Part shown: positions 48,641-63,300 of the stretch, in pieces | Position numbering within the stretch: position 1 is the stretch's first letter | Layout: every line of letters begins with the position of its first letter | NCBI GenBank assembly: GCA_963277665.1 | Contig: OY728157.1 | Coordinates: forward strand, 367,302,067-367,366,066 | Source: Viscum album | Lineage: Eukaryota > Streptophyta > Magnoliopsida > Santalales > Viscaceae | Direction of reading: 5' to 3' | DNA length: 64,000 nt | Made by a program: the position numbers and the translations under genes | Notes under the pieces: model-generated | The model's database searches: none | The model's input: the letters and a program-made list of their open reading frames with translations, nothing else | What the model was told of the DNA's origin: nothing

Positions 48641-48643
48641 TAA

Positions 48644-51600
48644 TGTAACATCCCCCAATCCGGGCCCCTCTCATATGGACAAAAGAATTTGTTATGTGAC
48701 CCCAAGGATGCTTCCCTATATTCCAAAAGCTTATGACTAGTGGAGTTGGTGTTAAATTAATAATTGGGATACTATACTCCTTGGTAAGAAGTTTCATCAC
48801 TGTAAAAATAAAACATATAAATGAAAGAAATCAATGTATACAGAAATAATAAACAATTAATAAAATACAATAGAAACCTATATCTATGTAAAAATCATGG
48901 GTGCCAAATAACTACTGAAATTGGGTATGAGTATAACTCAATAGGTCAATAAAACCGTGTATAAAAAATTATGTTGGACAATAAGGTTATGAAATGAAGA
49001 AAAAAACATGTGTACTAATTCATTAAACAATTAATATATTACCACAACATTATGGATTGACTCCTAAATATAATATCTCAGATCATGTCATACAATCACT
49101 CCAACTAAAAAAATATAACCTCAGTAAAATAGCCTTATTTAGTTCCATTCCAAGAATATATCTAAGCATGTATTACAACAATGCCAATCACAACTATATA
49201 AACACGGTAAAATAACCTGATTTAGCTCCATGAAAAAATATCTCATATCATGAATTATGATGATTCTGAAAACAACCATATTACTATGGTATAGTTACAC
49301 CAATCTAGGTCAAATACCTATAATCATTGAATCAAATGAGTCAAATCCCTGTAAGAATTACAGCATGGGACCAGGATGAGCTCAGTTACAATAAGTTTTA
49401 CAACATGGACTAGTTTGATCCCACTCAATATCAGCATTAAAACATATAATTGTTCATGTAACAAGATCATGCCAGATATATAAGAATTGTATCATTGAAA
49501 ACATCTAACAACATGGATATCATAATATCATTTCATAAATATCAATGGTTAATTATTTCAATTAACATTTTTCTTTCATATACCACATGCATTTATATCA
49601 ATATTATTAAATAGTTAGAACAATAAGAAATTATCCACAACATAGGGATATTATGTCAAGTAATAACCTAAGGTCTCATATAATGCTAAAGAAACTTTAA
49701 TATAATTTCCAATTCAATTATATTCAAGGTTTTCCTACGCAATAGGTAGCCCTAAAGTCGGTTATAATATAATTGAAACAAAAAAACTCCATGGTATAAT
49801 CCCATTAATTATTTAATAGATTCGTGTTCACCTTATATTGAAAAAACTACAATACTGCAAATAGTTGGAAATTATCAAACCATAGGGTTACTATTTAGAC
49901 CCCCATACCTTTATCTGATGATCCAACAATGCTTTCAATGAAAACGCTAAGGAGGAAAAATGTTCATATGATCACAATAAGGTTCTTAAATCAAAACTCA
50001 TCATAATAAAATGAAAATAAGTACATGGTCACGGGATTTAATCATAACTATTAAGGAACCATGGTTGTGAAGGGAAAAACTACGATGAATCCTCTCTATA
50101 GGGACTGAAGGAGTTATCAGGAAATCTAGATGGAAGGTTGGCATTCAAAAAATGTCTAGAAGGTACTCTTGCGTTGAGAGGATAAGGTTTTAGTGAGTTA
50201 GAATGAAAAATCTACAACACAACTTTCTTTATAACAAAAGGTCCTCTAATAACATAGCATGTAACGTAGTTACACATCATGTAAATAATTTTAATGGGAT
50301 ATGTTTAAAACCCAACACCTCATTTTTTTTAAAACACCTCAACATTAAATGACGTGTGATTCATTTTCACAGTGTGTGGTCATTCTACAGAGAGGTTTTT
50401 ATCCCATTAGCCTTATAAACAGGTCAAAACCACTTTAAAATTAAAATATCACTAATATAATATAAAACACATAACCTATTTAATCAAACTACAATATCTT
50501 AGATAAACACATATTTCTGGAATTTAAGTCATTTCCCCCCAAAAATCATTCCTTATGGATCCCTTCCATTTTTCTATTTTTTCCACACAACATTGCACTA
50601 TGATTATTCAAACAACTACAATCCATGATAGAACATTCCCAACAATGTATAAATACGAGAGGAAACATACCTAAAAGAAATGATAACAATAAACTAAAAG
50701 GGAAACATGCCTGTAGATATATAAATCTTATAGGAATACTAATAATTTATAAAAAACATAGGTAAAACCATCACCCATCAATATATATCCAATACATAAC
50801 CAAAAACAGATAATCCCACATCTATAACCTTATATAGATAGGTATATAGGAGGATAACGAGAGAATAATAGAGAAGACCTCACCTTATATTACCAAGAAA
50901 CAATATCTTGAGGATAGGGATTAAGGCCTATGAATATGGCTGGAATACCTACAAAGGACCCACTTTCTTTCCTAATATGATGAATAAATTTTGAATGAAT
51001 GATGAGTTTCATATGGTTTATATAATATTTCCCTAAAAGTTATGTTAAAATACTGATGGGTAATATCCCAAGATAAACCTTAACCATTAGGTTTAAAAAT
51101 AATATTATTGGGAAACATATGTAACTAACCAATTTACTTATCCCATATAACATGATTCCAAAATAGATGATGTAGTTTAAACCTATATATAATTTACCTA
51201 GGTTAAGGACATGATGATACCAACAAACTATGCTGTAACGTACTCGAAACAGATAGAGATAAAAAACCGGCCACTCCATTTCACAATGTTGTATCAATCC
51301 TCATTTTTGTAGCCATCCGAAAAATAGATGATCCATAAAAAACAATCATCTCCAACATACATTCCACAAGGTCACTTCTAAACCATTAGGCCTTCTACCT
51401 CACCTTAGAAAATTTCTTCACAGTGCATGATCCTCCCCCAACTAATATTTTAGCTCCAAGTCCACCATATTCCAATCAATCATTTTCTTGATGTACCTAG
51501 AACCCAAAACACACAAACTAAAGGTTTTCAAAGGTCTAGACGATAACTTCAGATAACTATCATGTGAATCTCATCCTTAATAATAAAAAACAATCCCATA

Positions 51601-51700
51601 TAATATAGGGAAATGAAAAATTTTGAACAAAATTCTATCAGGGTACCCCATAGAAAACATTTTTCAATTAAATTAACCAAAAATAGAAAAAAAAATTACA
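48644..51700 (-). repeat. Old LTR between elements A and B (outer border approximate)
   Basis: The - strand end is clear: TTGGGGGATGTTACA at 48644, followed by a primer site. The start is only bracketed by the end of element B pol near 51780, so the LTR is about 3 kb. It contains no supported gene. A TATATAAGG-like box on the - strand lies near 50830-50840. I did not find a convincing copy of it elsewhere in the window. Confidence 0.55.
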
Positions 51701-51779
51701 AAATCAATTTCATAAACAGTAGTGAGTAAATCAATAAATGACTAAAAAAATATAGAGACATAAGAATCAAAAAAATAAC

Positions 51780-53200
51780 TACATAATAATCATGAATCAA
51801 TGCCTCTTGTTCTATGGAACACTCCTATAGACCACTATATGTCCACAATACTTGAACTAGGGGAATTATGTGTCTATAATTCATATTCTCTTACTAGATA
51901 TAGATATAAACTAACCATTCAATGAACAACACATCTTCTATGATATACAAATATCCTAGTTGATAACATGGGAGTCATCAAGAAAAAATAAATGAAGCCA
52001 GGAAACATGGAAAATGTTGTGGATTATATACCTCCATGGAGGAAGTTCTAATTGATAGGACACCCCAAAATTGATATCTAACACTGTGAAAGTAATGGAA
52101 TATGAGGAAGAGTGAAATTTCCCAAAAAACCTCTTCTTCTCTTGTTTAGGGGATAACCTAAAGAACACATGATCTCCAACATAATACTCTTTTTTTCTTC
52201 ACCTACGATCTTTGTATTTCATCGAGTGGTCATGCACTACCATCACATAGTCTTAACCTATCTAGATCACCTCGATCATACTCTACAACACATTTTTAAT
52301 TAGTAATACTTTCTCAGAATCCTTAGTATTTATTAAAATATATCCACACAACAAACTATAAAATTTCTTGAATGGATCTATACTAGTGAATGAGGGATTA
52401 CTATTTTTATAGGAAAACTGTACCAAGTATAGGCGCTTTAACCTCGATCCACCAAAATCCAATACTTTGTCCTTCAAAATATCCTTTTATATCTTGAGGG
52501 TGTATTCTGTCTACTAATCTATCTAGGGATGAATCAATGTTCTATGGTGTGTCTATGTGACAAAAACATACTGTAATCCCCTTTAGGATAATAAAATTAA
52601 TCAACGATCCAAGTTAGATATTATAATCATTGGTACCCTATGCAGCCTCACGATTTCACCCATGTACTACTTCTCTAAGAAATCCATAACTCTTAACTCT
52701 ATAATCACCATAAAATAGTCTGAATTCATTCGATTATACATGATAAACCAAAAAATATAATATCTTCTCAAGGATCATAGTAATTTAATAATGAATTCCA
52801 CTATGATATCCTCACACATCCACTCAGGGACGTCTAAAGGTGGAATATATACATCAGGAACACTATTCTCCACATCTACATGCTGAAATAATAAACATAA
52901 TTCACTAAACTATTACATTTACTTACTTATAAATAGTCACCAATGATGTATCTTCAAGCTATGATAAATCATTGATATAATCGAGTGCACCACAAAGGGT
53001 GAAATTTGAAAATCATGTACAAATCTATCATGCAAGTAAAATGGAACATAAAACCTGCACAAAAACATATTTTGAAGTTAGGAATCCTCTGGTCTCCTCT
53101 ATAGATCCTCCCCATGATTGAAATGGTCTTTCATTAGCTCTAACTATGAGTCTCACCATTGATAATAATATACGTACCACATTAAAAAAGATTCAACCAT
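51780..53200 (-). pseudogene. Integrase remnant, element B
   Basis: The open piece 52477-52283 reads VLDFGGSRLKRLYLVQFSYKNSNPSFTSI, matching the chromovirus block VLDFGGSWD..LPL.EFAYNNS. The open piece 52168-51956 reads VFFRLSPKQ, then FGKFH, then the GVSYQLELPPW and IIHNIFHVSWLH blocks, matching FLK.SP, FGK.GKL, VAYRLALPP and VHNVFHVSMLR. A pol tail-like NSPSSSIVDI block lies near 51850. Heavily decayed. Confidence 0.75.
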
Positions 53201-53849
53201 AATTTGATACAAGATCCCTCTTCTATCACTCTCTTATGCTGAAATATATAAAGCTATTGACTCCACCATCACCCTCTAAGGATACTCAGATTCATAAATA
53301 ACATCTCCTAAAAACATCCCAATTAGTGGTTCGACCCAGATGTTTTCCATTCAAATGGTGTAGGAGAACTCAAAATCATAATCATTATTAAAATCATACC
53401 TGGTCCACTAATGTAGATTCAAATCCAACTAATTTAAAACATATTTCATACTTTTATGTTTCACAAATACAAAAATATTGTTTTTAATGAGGTTAATTCA
53501 CTACTATTTCTTGGGAAAAACTATTTCTGTCAAATCCATGTCATTTGTGTCCTAGTTACATTTGTGGGGAACGAACTACCTAGTCCCATAATACATAATT
53601 TCCCTATACTCCATCAAAATATAACCCAATCTATGATGTTTATTTTCATAAAATTCCTCAAACATCACTCCCACGATAGGAAATTGATGAATGTGTGCAT
53701 TTATTGGTTATTTGTTCTGGTAGTTAGGCACCACATGACATTATTTTGTCTAGATGAGGGTTGATTTCTTTCTTTCCAAATACATTAATCAGTATGCAAT
53801 ATAGTAGTATTCAGAACGTTTTTATATAATATCCCACATGACCAAGGAA
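53201..53849 (-). pseudogene. RNase H interval, element B
   Basis: By position between RT and integrase this should hold the RT connection and RNase H. I cannot read convincing motifs. The + strand open frame 53456-53764 that covers it has no recognisable domain. Confidence 0.35.
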
Positions 53850-54360
53850 TTTTTGATCATTTAACATTTTATTTGGAACCTCAGAACAAAAAAACACATC
53901 ATCATTGAATGAATCCTGGACTATACCAGGATTAGAGACCAAATATCCAAGAAATATCACATATAACATCTAAAATTATAACATAATTACCTTTAAATTG
54001 AGTATATAGTGTCGAAGATACTATTTGATACCACTTAGGTGCTCAACATGACCACTTTAAACTCAATGTATTTGAGTGTGTAAAAACACACAATTATAAA
54101 CATGTCCTGCAACTCATGGAACATAATGTTCAAGAGACCCATGAAAACATATTGTGTGTGTTTTCAGCATATTACATGATTAAAGAATCAATGTTCCAAA
54201 AACTAAACTAAATGTTAATCTCAGAGATATCCACCTCCCTAACTGTAAAATAATGATATCCACATGATAATATGAACTTTTAAAATATATATAACCTTTT
54301 AGTGGGTAAAACAGATCATTTTTCATTAGTATAGGTTAAAGGATCTTGATCATTCACTAG
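53850..54360 (-). pseudogene. Reverse transcriptase remnant, element B
   Basis: On the - strand the blocks are LKGYIYFKSSYYHVDI (about 54300-54250), REVDISE (near 54240-54220), FIIVCFYT in the position of FVVVFIDD (about 54105), an HL.VVSNSIFDTIYSI block, and FLGYLVSNPG (near 53965-53935). The catalytic Asp pair is no longer readable. The left spacing to integrase (about 2.1 kb from palm to integrase end) agrees with the array elements. Confidence 0.6.
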
Positions 54361-57300
54361 GGGGAAACAAATCTCCAAATTGGGGTTTTTACTCTTTAAA
54401 ATCATTTTTAAATAACAATTTATATACGTGATGTTGTAAATAAAAGTTTCGATATATGTTTTAAAAAATTGGACTTCTAAAAATTAACAAAAATTAATTT
54501 TACGGGGGTATTTAATGTCACAATTATTTATAAATAGATGTCGAAAATATATTTCCATGTCGGTTTTACTATATAAGTGACAAGGAAATGATCAAATGGA
54601 AATTTAAATTTAATTTATAATAAAAATAATATTCAAATTTAAGGCAAAAAAATCACATAAAATAATAAAAGTAGGGTTTAGAGAATCACGACATTTAAAG
54701 AAAAATAATTTTGATTCCAAATCTGTTTTAAAAAATAACATAGAAAATGGATTTTTTTTAAAATACAAAAAATAAAATTCAACAAAATATGAACACCTAT
54801 AAAACAACATATATTTTATAGAATTTACATATGTCGGTGAGTCTAAATATGTAAAAATAGAGATTATTTAACAAAATATTTTAGAAAAATAATTTTAAAA
54901 AAATAATTTCATAAAACATAATAAAAATAAATATACAATATAATTTATAATTTAATCAGAAATTATTTTACTTTAAGAATTAATTAGTGGTCATTAAGTT
55001 GATATAACATCCAATGAATATTCAAGGGGTCCCAAATCATCGATTGAATTATTAGGACATGCCTAAGAAAAGCCTTCCAATTTCTTACCCAAATGAATGA
55101 TACAAATAACATAGTACTTTTAGAATTATCTATATTTTGATATATCTATAAAATTTATTTTTAGTGAATATATAACTAAACTGAAAATATCTTAGGTTGG
55201 AATGTTACAAAATAAAACAGGGATTGATGAATAAATTTTAATGTATTAAAAAAATTTATTTTTCTTACTTTTCAAATAATGCTACAAAAAACTAATGAGT
55301 AAACTTCTATTTTCATCATATGTCAATAATTTAATGTCCAATAAATTCAAGAAGTATTTATATAATGATTTTGAACAATTTCAACAAAATAATAAAAAAT
55401 TTAAAACCATCAACAGGTATAATTTAAACAAAAAACACAATATTTTTTATAATAGAAAATTTTATCACTATTTAGTGGATGGAAATAATAAATATGTATT
55501 TATTAAAATGTTTCAAACCAATATAAAATGTTATTTTGATAAAAAAAATTAGTACATTATTATTTTCATTTTAATTCTATGAGTTATTTTAGGTTTAACC
55601 TAGAAAATGTATATATAAATATATATATATATATGATTTTTATGAATCCAATGTTAATATAAAAATTATTAAAACTATATGGTCTACCCATATGATGGTA
55701 TATAATTTTACAATTAATCCATGTCCCATGATGAGAAATAATTCCCAAATAATTAAATTACAATGAAACATGAATGATATGTATGCAACCTTACAATTGT
55801 TTTCAATTTATAATGAGGACAGTAATTTAATGATGAGGTGAGTTGTAAAAAGATAATGTTATTAGTCCATGAATTTTAATTGTTGAAAATTCTCAATGAA
55901 TTTTACTTATTATAACTATATAAATTGTTTAATAACCTAGTATTAACATAGGTATAAATTAGAAAATAATGCAGCAGTTATACATATTGTAAAGTTAAAT
56001 TCAACACCACCAATATTTTCTAGTAAAATAACTTGTAGTCAGATAAACAATAAATTATAAAATATAACACTTTATTTTAAATAGCACAAGGTTTAATGAT
56101 CCTCCACTAATAAAATTATGTAACAAAACATTCATAGAATCAATTCATTATTCATAAAAAGATTTAATGGAATATTTCAAAAATTTCAATACATGAAACT
56201 TCAATATGAGGCATTGATATTCATCATTCCACTACATGAAAAGTACCAAATACTATTGGAACCATAACAATATCATAAAAAATAAAATTAAACACATGAA
56301 TCCAAACAATAGATGGAAAAAAATAGACAAGAAAAAATAATTCCAAACAAAATATGGAACATTTGGCCTGTAATTTGATGACTCATACGAAAATATGTCA
56401 TGAAATTCCTTGATTGATGTCATAGTAACAATTATTTATGACTCTATGTGTAAAAATACCATTTATATATGTTTATTACCTTCATTTATGTAATAAAAAT
56501 TAATTATCATGCAATATTAACACATATTTTTAAATCACAACACTCAATAACCCATAAAATCAAAATAGTGAAATCTATTGAAAGTCTCCAAAAAAAAATA
56601 GAATTAATAATGAAATGATGTTAAATATTTTCTAAAGAAAATGTAACAATAACATATTATAATATCTAAATAATTTTATCACATATATTTTTAAATAATA
56701 TATCATCATGTCATTTAAATAGAATAAAATGTGTAAACATAATGATTCAAAATTGATACCATCCATACATTTTTTATCAAATTAATACAATAGATTAACA
56801 CTACTATGATGTGAATCGTGATTGCTGCAAGGGATGTAAAATATATGGAAATATAGATCATAGAATAATATAAGAAATTTGAAAATATGGAAACACAAAA
56901 TCAAGTAGACAATTAATGATTAAATCTTTGTTTTTAGGGACATGGGTTCAGTGATACAATTAAATACATGAAAAGACATCTATATATTTTTAGAACATTA
57001 TTTATTAATAGAAACCTCTATATTAATGGAGAAAAAAGAAGAATAATAATTGATTATTAAAACTCAAAAAATTAACAATGATTCAAAAATAAATAAAAAT
57101 AAAACTGCATCTCTTTAGGATTCAATATTACTTCAAAACAATATTTTTTAAAGTTTAACTGAATTTAAAGAGAGTTAATAAAAAATTATCATGAAATATT
57201 GTATAAAAATTAGTGAATTTTTTATTGGAGGAGAAGGAAATTTGAGTGATTATTCATAACTAGATGATGTAAAATATGAAATTTAAACACTGATATGATG

Positions 57301-60300
57301 AATTTGATTATCTGAAATAAAAACAACAAGGATGAAGTAATAATAAGAACCTAAAACTCATTAAACATTACAAGGACACCAATTGATAAAAATATTAAAA
57401 ATTTTAAGTATACAATTTCAATTTATAGTGGTTGTTATTGTTAAAATATATAATGTTACAAAGGTGTGTTAATTACGCATTTCTATGCATCTTACTATAA
57501 TATAGATTCATAATAAAAATGAATTTTCTGGTATTAAAAAAAATAAATCTCTATAAAACCTAAAATAATTGATATAACTAAACCTTATCAAATTTAGTCT
57601 CTATTGATTTTTTCATTATATAAAAAAAATCATAGAACAAAATAACTAAATTCCATCCTTACATTTGGTTAATTACAACATTGTTGTATAATATTGACTT
57701 GAAGAGGAAAAATAATATCATATATATGATAAACAAATATTATGTAATATAAATTATATTTACAAATAATTTCATGAAGATTAATTTATTGTTCTTATTC
57801 ATTACAAATTATTCATTATTAAACCTTTTCCATGAACAACATTAAATTAATATATCAATTATCAAAACTATTATAAACAATAATAAAAATTAATAAATAA
57901 CTTTTCAAAAATAAAAAAAATTCTTGTTTAACATTTTGATAAAATCTTTATATAATTTTCATAATACCCTAACCAAATTCAAAGTGAAACCCTATAAAAT
58001 CATTAACAATATACAATCTATTAATATAAAATAATTGGTATGAATACGAATTAATTTAACTTTAATTAAATTAGATGTACTTGGAACGTCTAAAAACTGT
58101 AAAAACAAATAGAATATAAATATTTTAGTAAAGAACGATTGTATAATCACTTTTTTAGACTTGAAAAAAATACAGATACATGATAATTTAGAATGAAGTG
58201 AAACAAAAAAAATATCAAAAAACAAGAAACCTTTATTAATAATCATAAAATAATAGATTTTAAAAAAAAAATTCTAGTTACAAAATTTTTAATCTTAAAA
58301 TAAAAAGAGACATACATTAAAATTTAAATTTTAACATTAGTTAAAAAATAGTTTTAATATAAAAATGAAATATGGGTAACTTACTTAGTTATATAAAACA
58401 TGACATCTTTGAAAATATATAATAACAATGAGAATTATAATATTAAAAATCATATTACTTTGACAAAAAACCTAAATCAAATGTTAAATTTTCAAAATAA
58501 TAAAACAAAATAAATTTCATGTATGTGAATGTAAAAAAAGATCTACGATTTTTTTATCAAAATAATGGATCCAGAAAAGTTCAATGAAGAAAAATGACTC
58601 AGTATTACCTTTGTGGTTTTTAATATAGTTTGTTGACTCTCTAATTATGTTCTGTCTTCTCTTGGATTATATGGTTATGAAATCATTCCTAATGGTTTAT
58701 AGGGGATGTTTGGTTATCCATAAATAATTACTTATAAATAATTTTCATGATAAAAGATTCCAATTATTAAATCTATAAACCTTTATACAACAAATAAGAA
58801 CCCTAAAATAATAAACATAATATACAAACTTAAAGAATAAAATTTTTTCTTAAATAATCATTCTTTTATCTTTAATAAAAAGATGCATACAAAAAATTCA
58901 AATCAAAATCATCCTCAACCAATATTTTGGAAAAGCTATGAAGATGGGTGAGTTTTTCATTCTTATATGACTCAACATCATTAAAAATCTACAATAAAAA
59001 TGAATTTTATATATTTAAAATATATAATAATTTTTTTAAAAAATAAAATAATTTATATAACAAACTTATAAATTTTGGTCATTAACCCTATTGTTTTTAT
59101 CTCATATATGAATATTAAAACATAAAAACCACATTACATTCTTCATTTTTGATGATGAAAATGAAATTATACAACATTAACCTAAAAATAAAAACCAACT
59201 CACACACACACATGTATATATTACAAAAACAACATATTATATAATATAATGTATATTTACCATTACATACACATACTTTATTGTATTTGGAATCTTTATC
59301 AACATGTGATCTTTGTTAAAAAATCAATGAATAAAATATTGAAATCTATATCAACTAACACAACATGTATAAATAATAAATATTAAAAATGAAAAACATA
59401 TAATAATGAATAAAACATACTTGTCTAAAAAGTTTCTGATTATTTTTTTGAAAACCATATAATATAGGTATACCAAGATCCAAAAAATAACTAGATATCT
59501 GATATCATTTAAGAATATTCTCTATAGACAGTCTCTAATATATAAATCTACTATCATCTTAAACTCATAAATATTATCCAATGAAGAAAAAACAAAGGAT
59601 AATCTTTTTAGGCCATTAGAATCCAGATATGTAATGTAATTTGTTGGTTAATGATCCTTTTGTATATTTTTTAGTAATTATTTTAATTTTTCTTACTCCT
59701 ATATAAATATCTTATTATAAAACATTGTATTTAATTTTCAATAAAATGCAAATAATATTTAAATAATAATTTCTACCTTGTATTTCAGATGATAAAGAAT
59801 CATACTTAGTCAATGTAAATAATAAACCATATTATCTGTAGCATTGGTAATATCCTCAATATGTAATGAAAGAAGACTAGTTAGATCAATAATATCGTGT
59901 AATGATATTCTTACCATACCCAAATGCAAAGGCTGGTGATGTACAAAATTCCCTAAAATTTATATGACTCTGAATGAAAAAATAATTATATCGGGATCAT
60001 TAGTATACAACTAACAATGTATAGTTGTGTCAACATGAGGAAGTTGATGATTTGAGAGGTTAGGTTGGGGTGGCTACAGAGGCTATGCAAGATGCATACG
60101 TTCTGAGTCATGAGAATGCTCTGATTTTCTCATCAATTGATCAAACATTGTTTATTAGATGATTGAATTTGATATCCTATACACAATTTTAGATCTTTCA
60201 TTTATGATTTCATATAATATATTTTTAATTAAAAGGATTCCTTACATTTATGATAAAAAATTTCCATATATTAGAACCCACCACATATCCTCTTACGTAG

Positions 60301-63300
60301 TCGGAGTGTTCTATATTTTCTAAAGATTTTTCTTGAATATGCATTCAACCCATGAGGAAAAATTACCCCTATGACTCTTTCCCCTAATGGTCTACCAGTA
60401 ATGGAAAATTAAAATTTTATATTATAGTTTTTTAATTATAAAAATAGAATCATTCATAAAAAAAATTAATTTCATATAATTATATCATCTACTTCCATAT
60501 ATATATAATATAAATTTCATTTTGTTTCCTTCACAATCTTTTCTATTTTTCAAAAAGAGTGTCCGAGATGGAGGATCGTAATATACCTCATTTGAAACGA
60601 AACTCAATTGAGCGCTTAATTCATTCAACTTTTCTACATTTATTTTCTTCTCCAATAAATGATACACTCTACTTGATAACGTATGAAGGTACACACAATG
60701 TAACTGGATCACTTAAAGTAATATTTCATAAAAACCTAATAAGTAATCCATTAATATAAATGAAATTTTATAATATAAAATAATTATCATACCAAAAATG
60801 ATTCAACATGTTGGATAGAGAAAAATTTCTTCATTATATCAGCATCTAAAACTCGATACTTAATGCACGGGTTTTCATTCTATAACATTCCAGAAACATA
60901 TTTTTTCAATTTTTCATAAACTGTCTTAAAAAACCCCAATAAAGATAAAAATAATGACTTTATATCATTTGTTTCATGAAAATTGAATTTCATTTATAAT
61001 TTAATCAATTATATATTTTTCAATTAATATATATAATAATCAAAATATTCGATAAAAATAAATCGATTAAGATATTTTACCATTATGGAATCCCAAAACA
61101 GATCTTTCTCCATATTCTCAGTATAATTCTATGCAGGGCATAAAATTATAAGGTTGAAATGGATTTTCTTGGAAATATAACAGGTAAACTACGATGAATT
61201 TGGGTAAGTTGGGTTTTTTATCATCAATGTTTATATGAATTATCTAGTATATATCAGAAGTGATATTCATGGTGAATGTGTTATTCCATTTCTACCAACT
61301 TCAGATTACACTTTCTCCACAGAGGAAAGAGAAGATTTCTCTATAAGAGGTGCATCAGTAGTCTTGAAATTATTTTATATAAATTAGATAATTAATATCA
61401 TTAGTTAATTATATTAATGAATATTTAATAATATTAAAAAATACTTATACATTAGTAATTTTTTCTATAAATTTGTATTAGTTAGTTAAATAGATCGATA
61501 TATATAATTTTATGTACTTTCATATTATTAGAAAATATATTATTAAAAAATAATGATTAAAAAAATATGTTAGTAAAAAAATAGATTGAAAATTGTTTCA
61601 TCTTCAAAAAAATAATTATTTCATGATACGTAACAAAAAGTATGCATGAAAAATTTTAAATATAAAAAATAATTTTGAAATGATAGATATATTTAAAAAT
61701 ATAATTATCATATTTCAAAAGGTTTATTTATATGTGTAAATTAAAAAAAAATTGTGATTTAATTTGGGGTTCTCAATAAAAAATGTTAACCTCAACAGTT
61801 GAATATAAAATTTACTAAAAATATCATATAAATAATCAATATTTTTATAATTAAACCTCAAAATTTCATTCAGTGAATGATTGACACTGGTAACTGATAA
61901 TAAATTATTGTTGAATTATTGGATTTTTTTTAATGAATTATTGGAAGGAATTATTTGATGTTACCATATTACTTTAGAATGAGGTATGGTGCCCATACAT
62001 AAAATTGAATCAGATTTTTTTATCCTTCATTCCATCTGATGTCTAACATTTATAGAATTTTTATAAACATTCATATTCCTTCCTACGTGACACAAAATCA
62101 TTGGGGAAGTTATTTTTCTTTTTATTCCCTAATCCCACTAGGGATAATGTTTTTTTTCTCATAATTGGATTCCAGATGATCATTGCCTTCTGGAAGTAGA
62201 TCTTGTAAAAGATCAAGAATCTCAAAGAAAATTTTATCACTTCACCAGTTTATTAAATTGATGTTATGTAATCTATGAAGTGATTATAAAACTAAATATT
62301 TAATGTAACTCATGTATAATGGTTTTCTCATAATCCTTATTCAATAAATCATAATTTTCTATCTTTTTTATGGTTTTAATTCCAACGACAGGAAATAATT
62401 CATCAATAGGATACCCTCTCTCATTATAAATATTTTAATCAAAATTAGATATTGTATTTTTTATTCCTTTACCATTCGAGATCCAACATGTAATATTTTT
62501 GATAAAACCAAATATATTATAATGATAATTTATTTATTTAGAATTTAACATTGTTATATTTGAACACTTCACGAACCGATAAAAACTAAATTATTTTTTT
62601 AAGATTTATTTGAAAAATTTCAATAAAATCAACAACTAATTTCACAAATTCATTTGCAGTTCCTCATAAATTTTTTCAATAATGACATATTAATTACTAA
62701 ATATCACAATATAATGGATGAATATATTATAAATATAAATATTTATAATTATATATAAAATACATAACTTTTAAACATTAAAACATATAATAACAAAATT
62801 ATATTATTTATAACCATTTGATCATAACAAAAAATTAAACATAATGATCAAAACAAGTTATATATTATTTATCATGAAAATTCACAAATAAATATACATA
62901 ATTTATCTTAAAAAATTAAATATAATTTATCTTCAAAATTAAAAAATAACATTCAATCAATTAACTTTATTTTATAAATTTTAAAAACATATAATAAATA
63001 ATAAATAATAATCATAAAAAAATTATACATAGTTAAACTTGAAAAAATATCATAATAGAAAATTAAACCAAAATAATTAACATTAAAACAATTAATAAAT
63101 GTATATTGTGAATTATGAATAGTTTTACATAATAAAATACAACAAATTATCATAAAATATAATTTGAAAAAGAATTATATGATAAAATATACAAACAATT
63201 ACTGTAAGGACACATACTCTAATTTCTTGGAGAAAGTTCCTTATATTAATACATTGGTATGTTTACAAGGACAACGCATCCCACTAGAATGAATAGTTTA

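Noticed and set aside
48301..48726. 141-codon - strand frame
   Set aside because: It crosses the LTR end, the target duplication, the element A leader and the next LTR border, so it cannot be an ancestral gene.
54990..55070. Remnant of an array-type LTR
   Set aside because: Two short shared words with different spacing. Not enough for a feature.
58707..58725. GGGGATGTTTGGTTATCC as a possible hAT or MITE terminal repeat
   Set aside because: I found no inverted partner or flanking duplication nearby.
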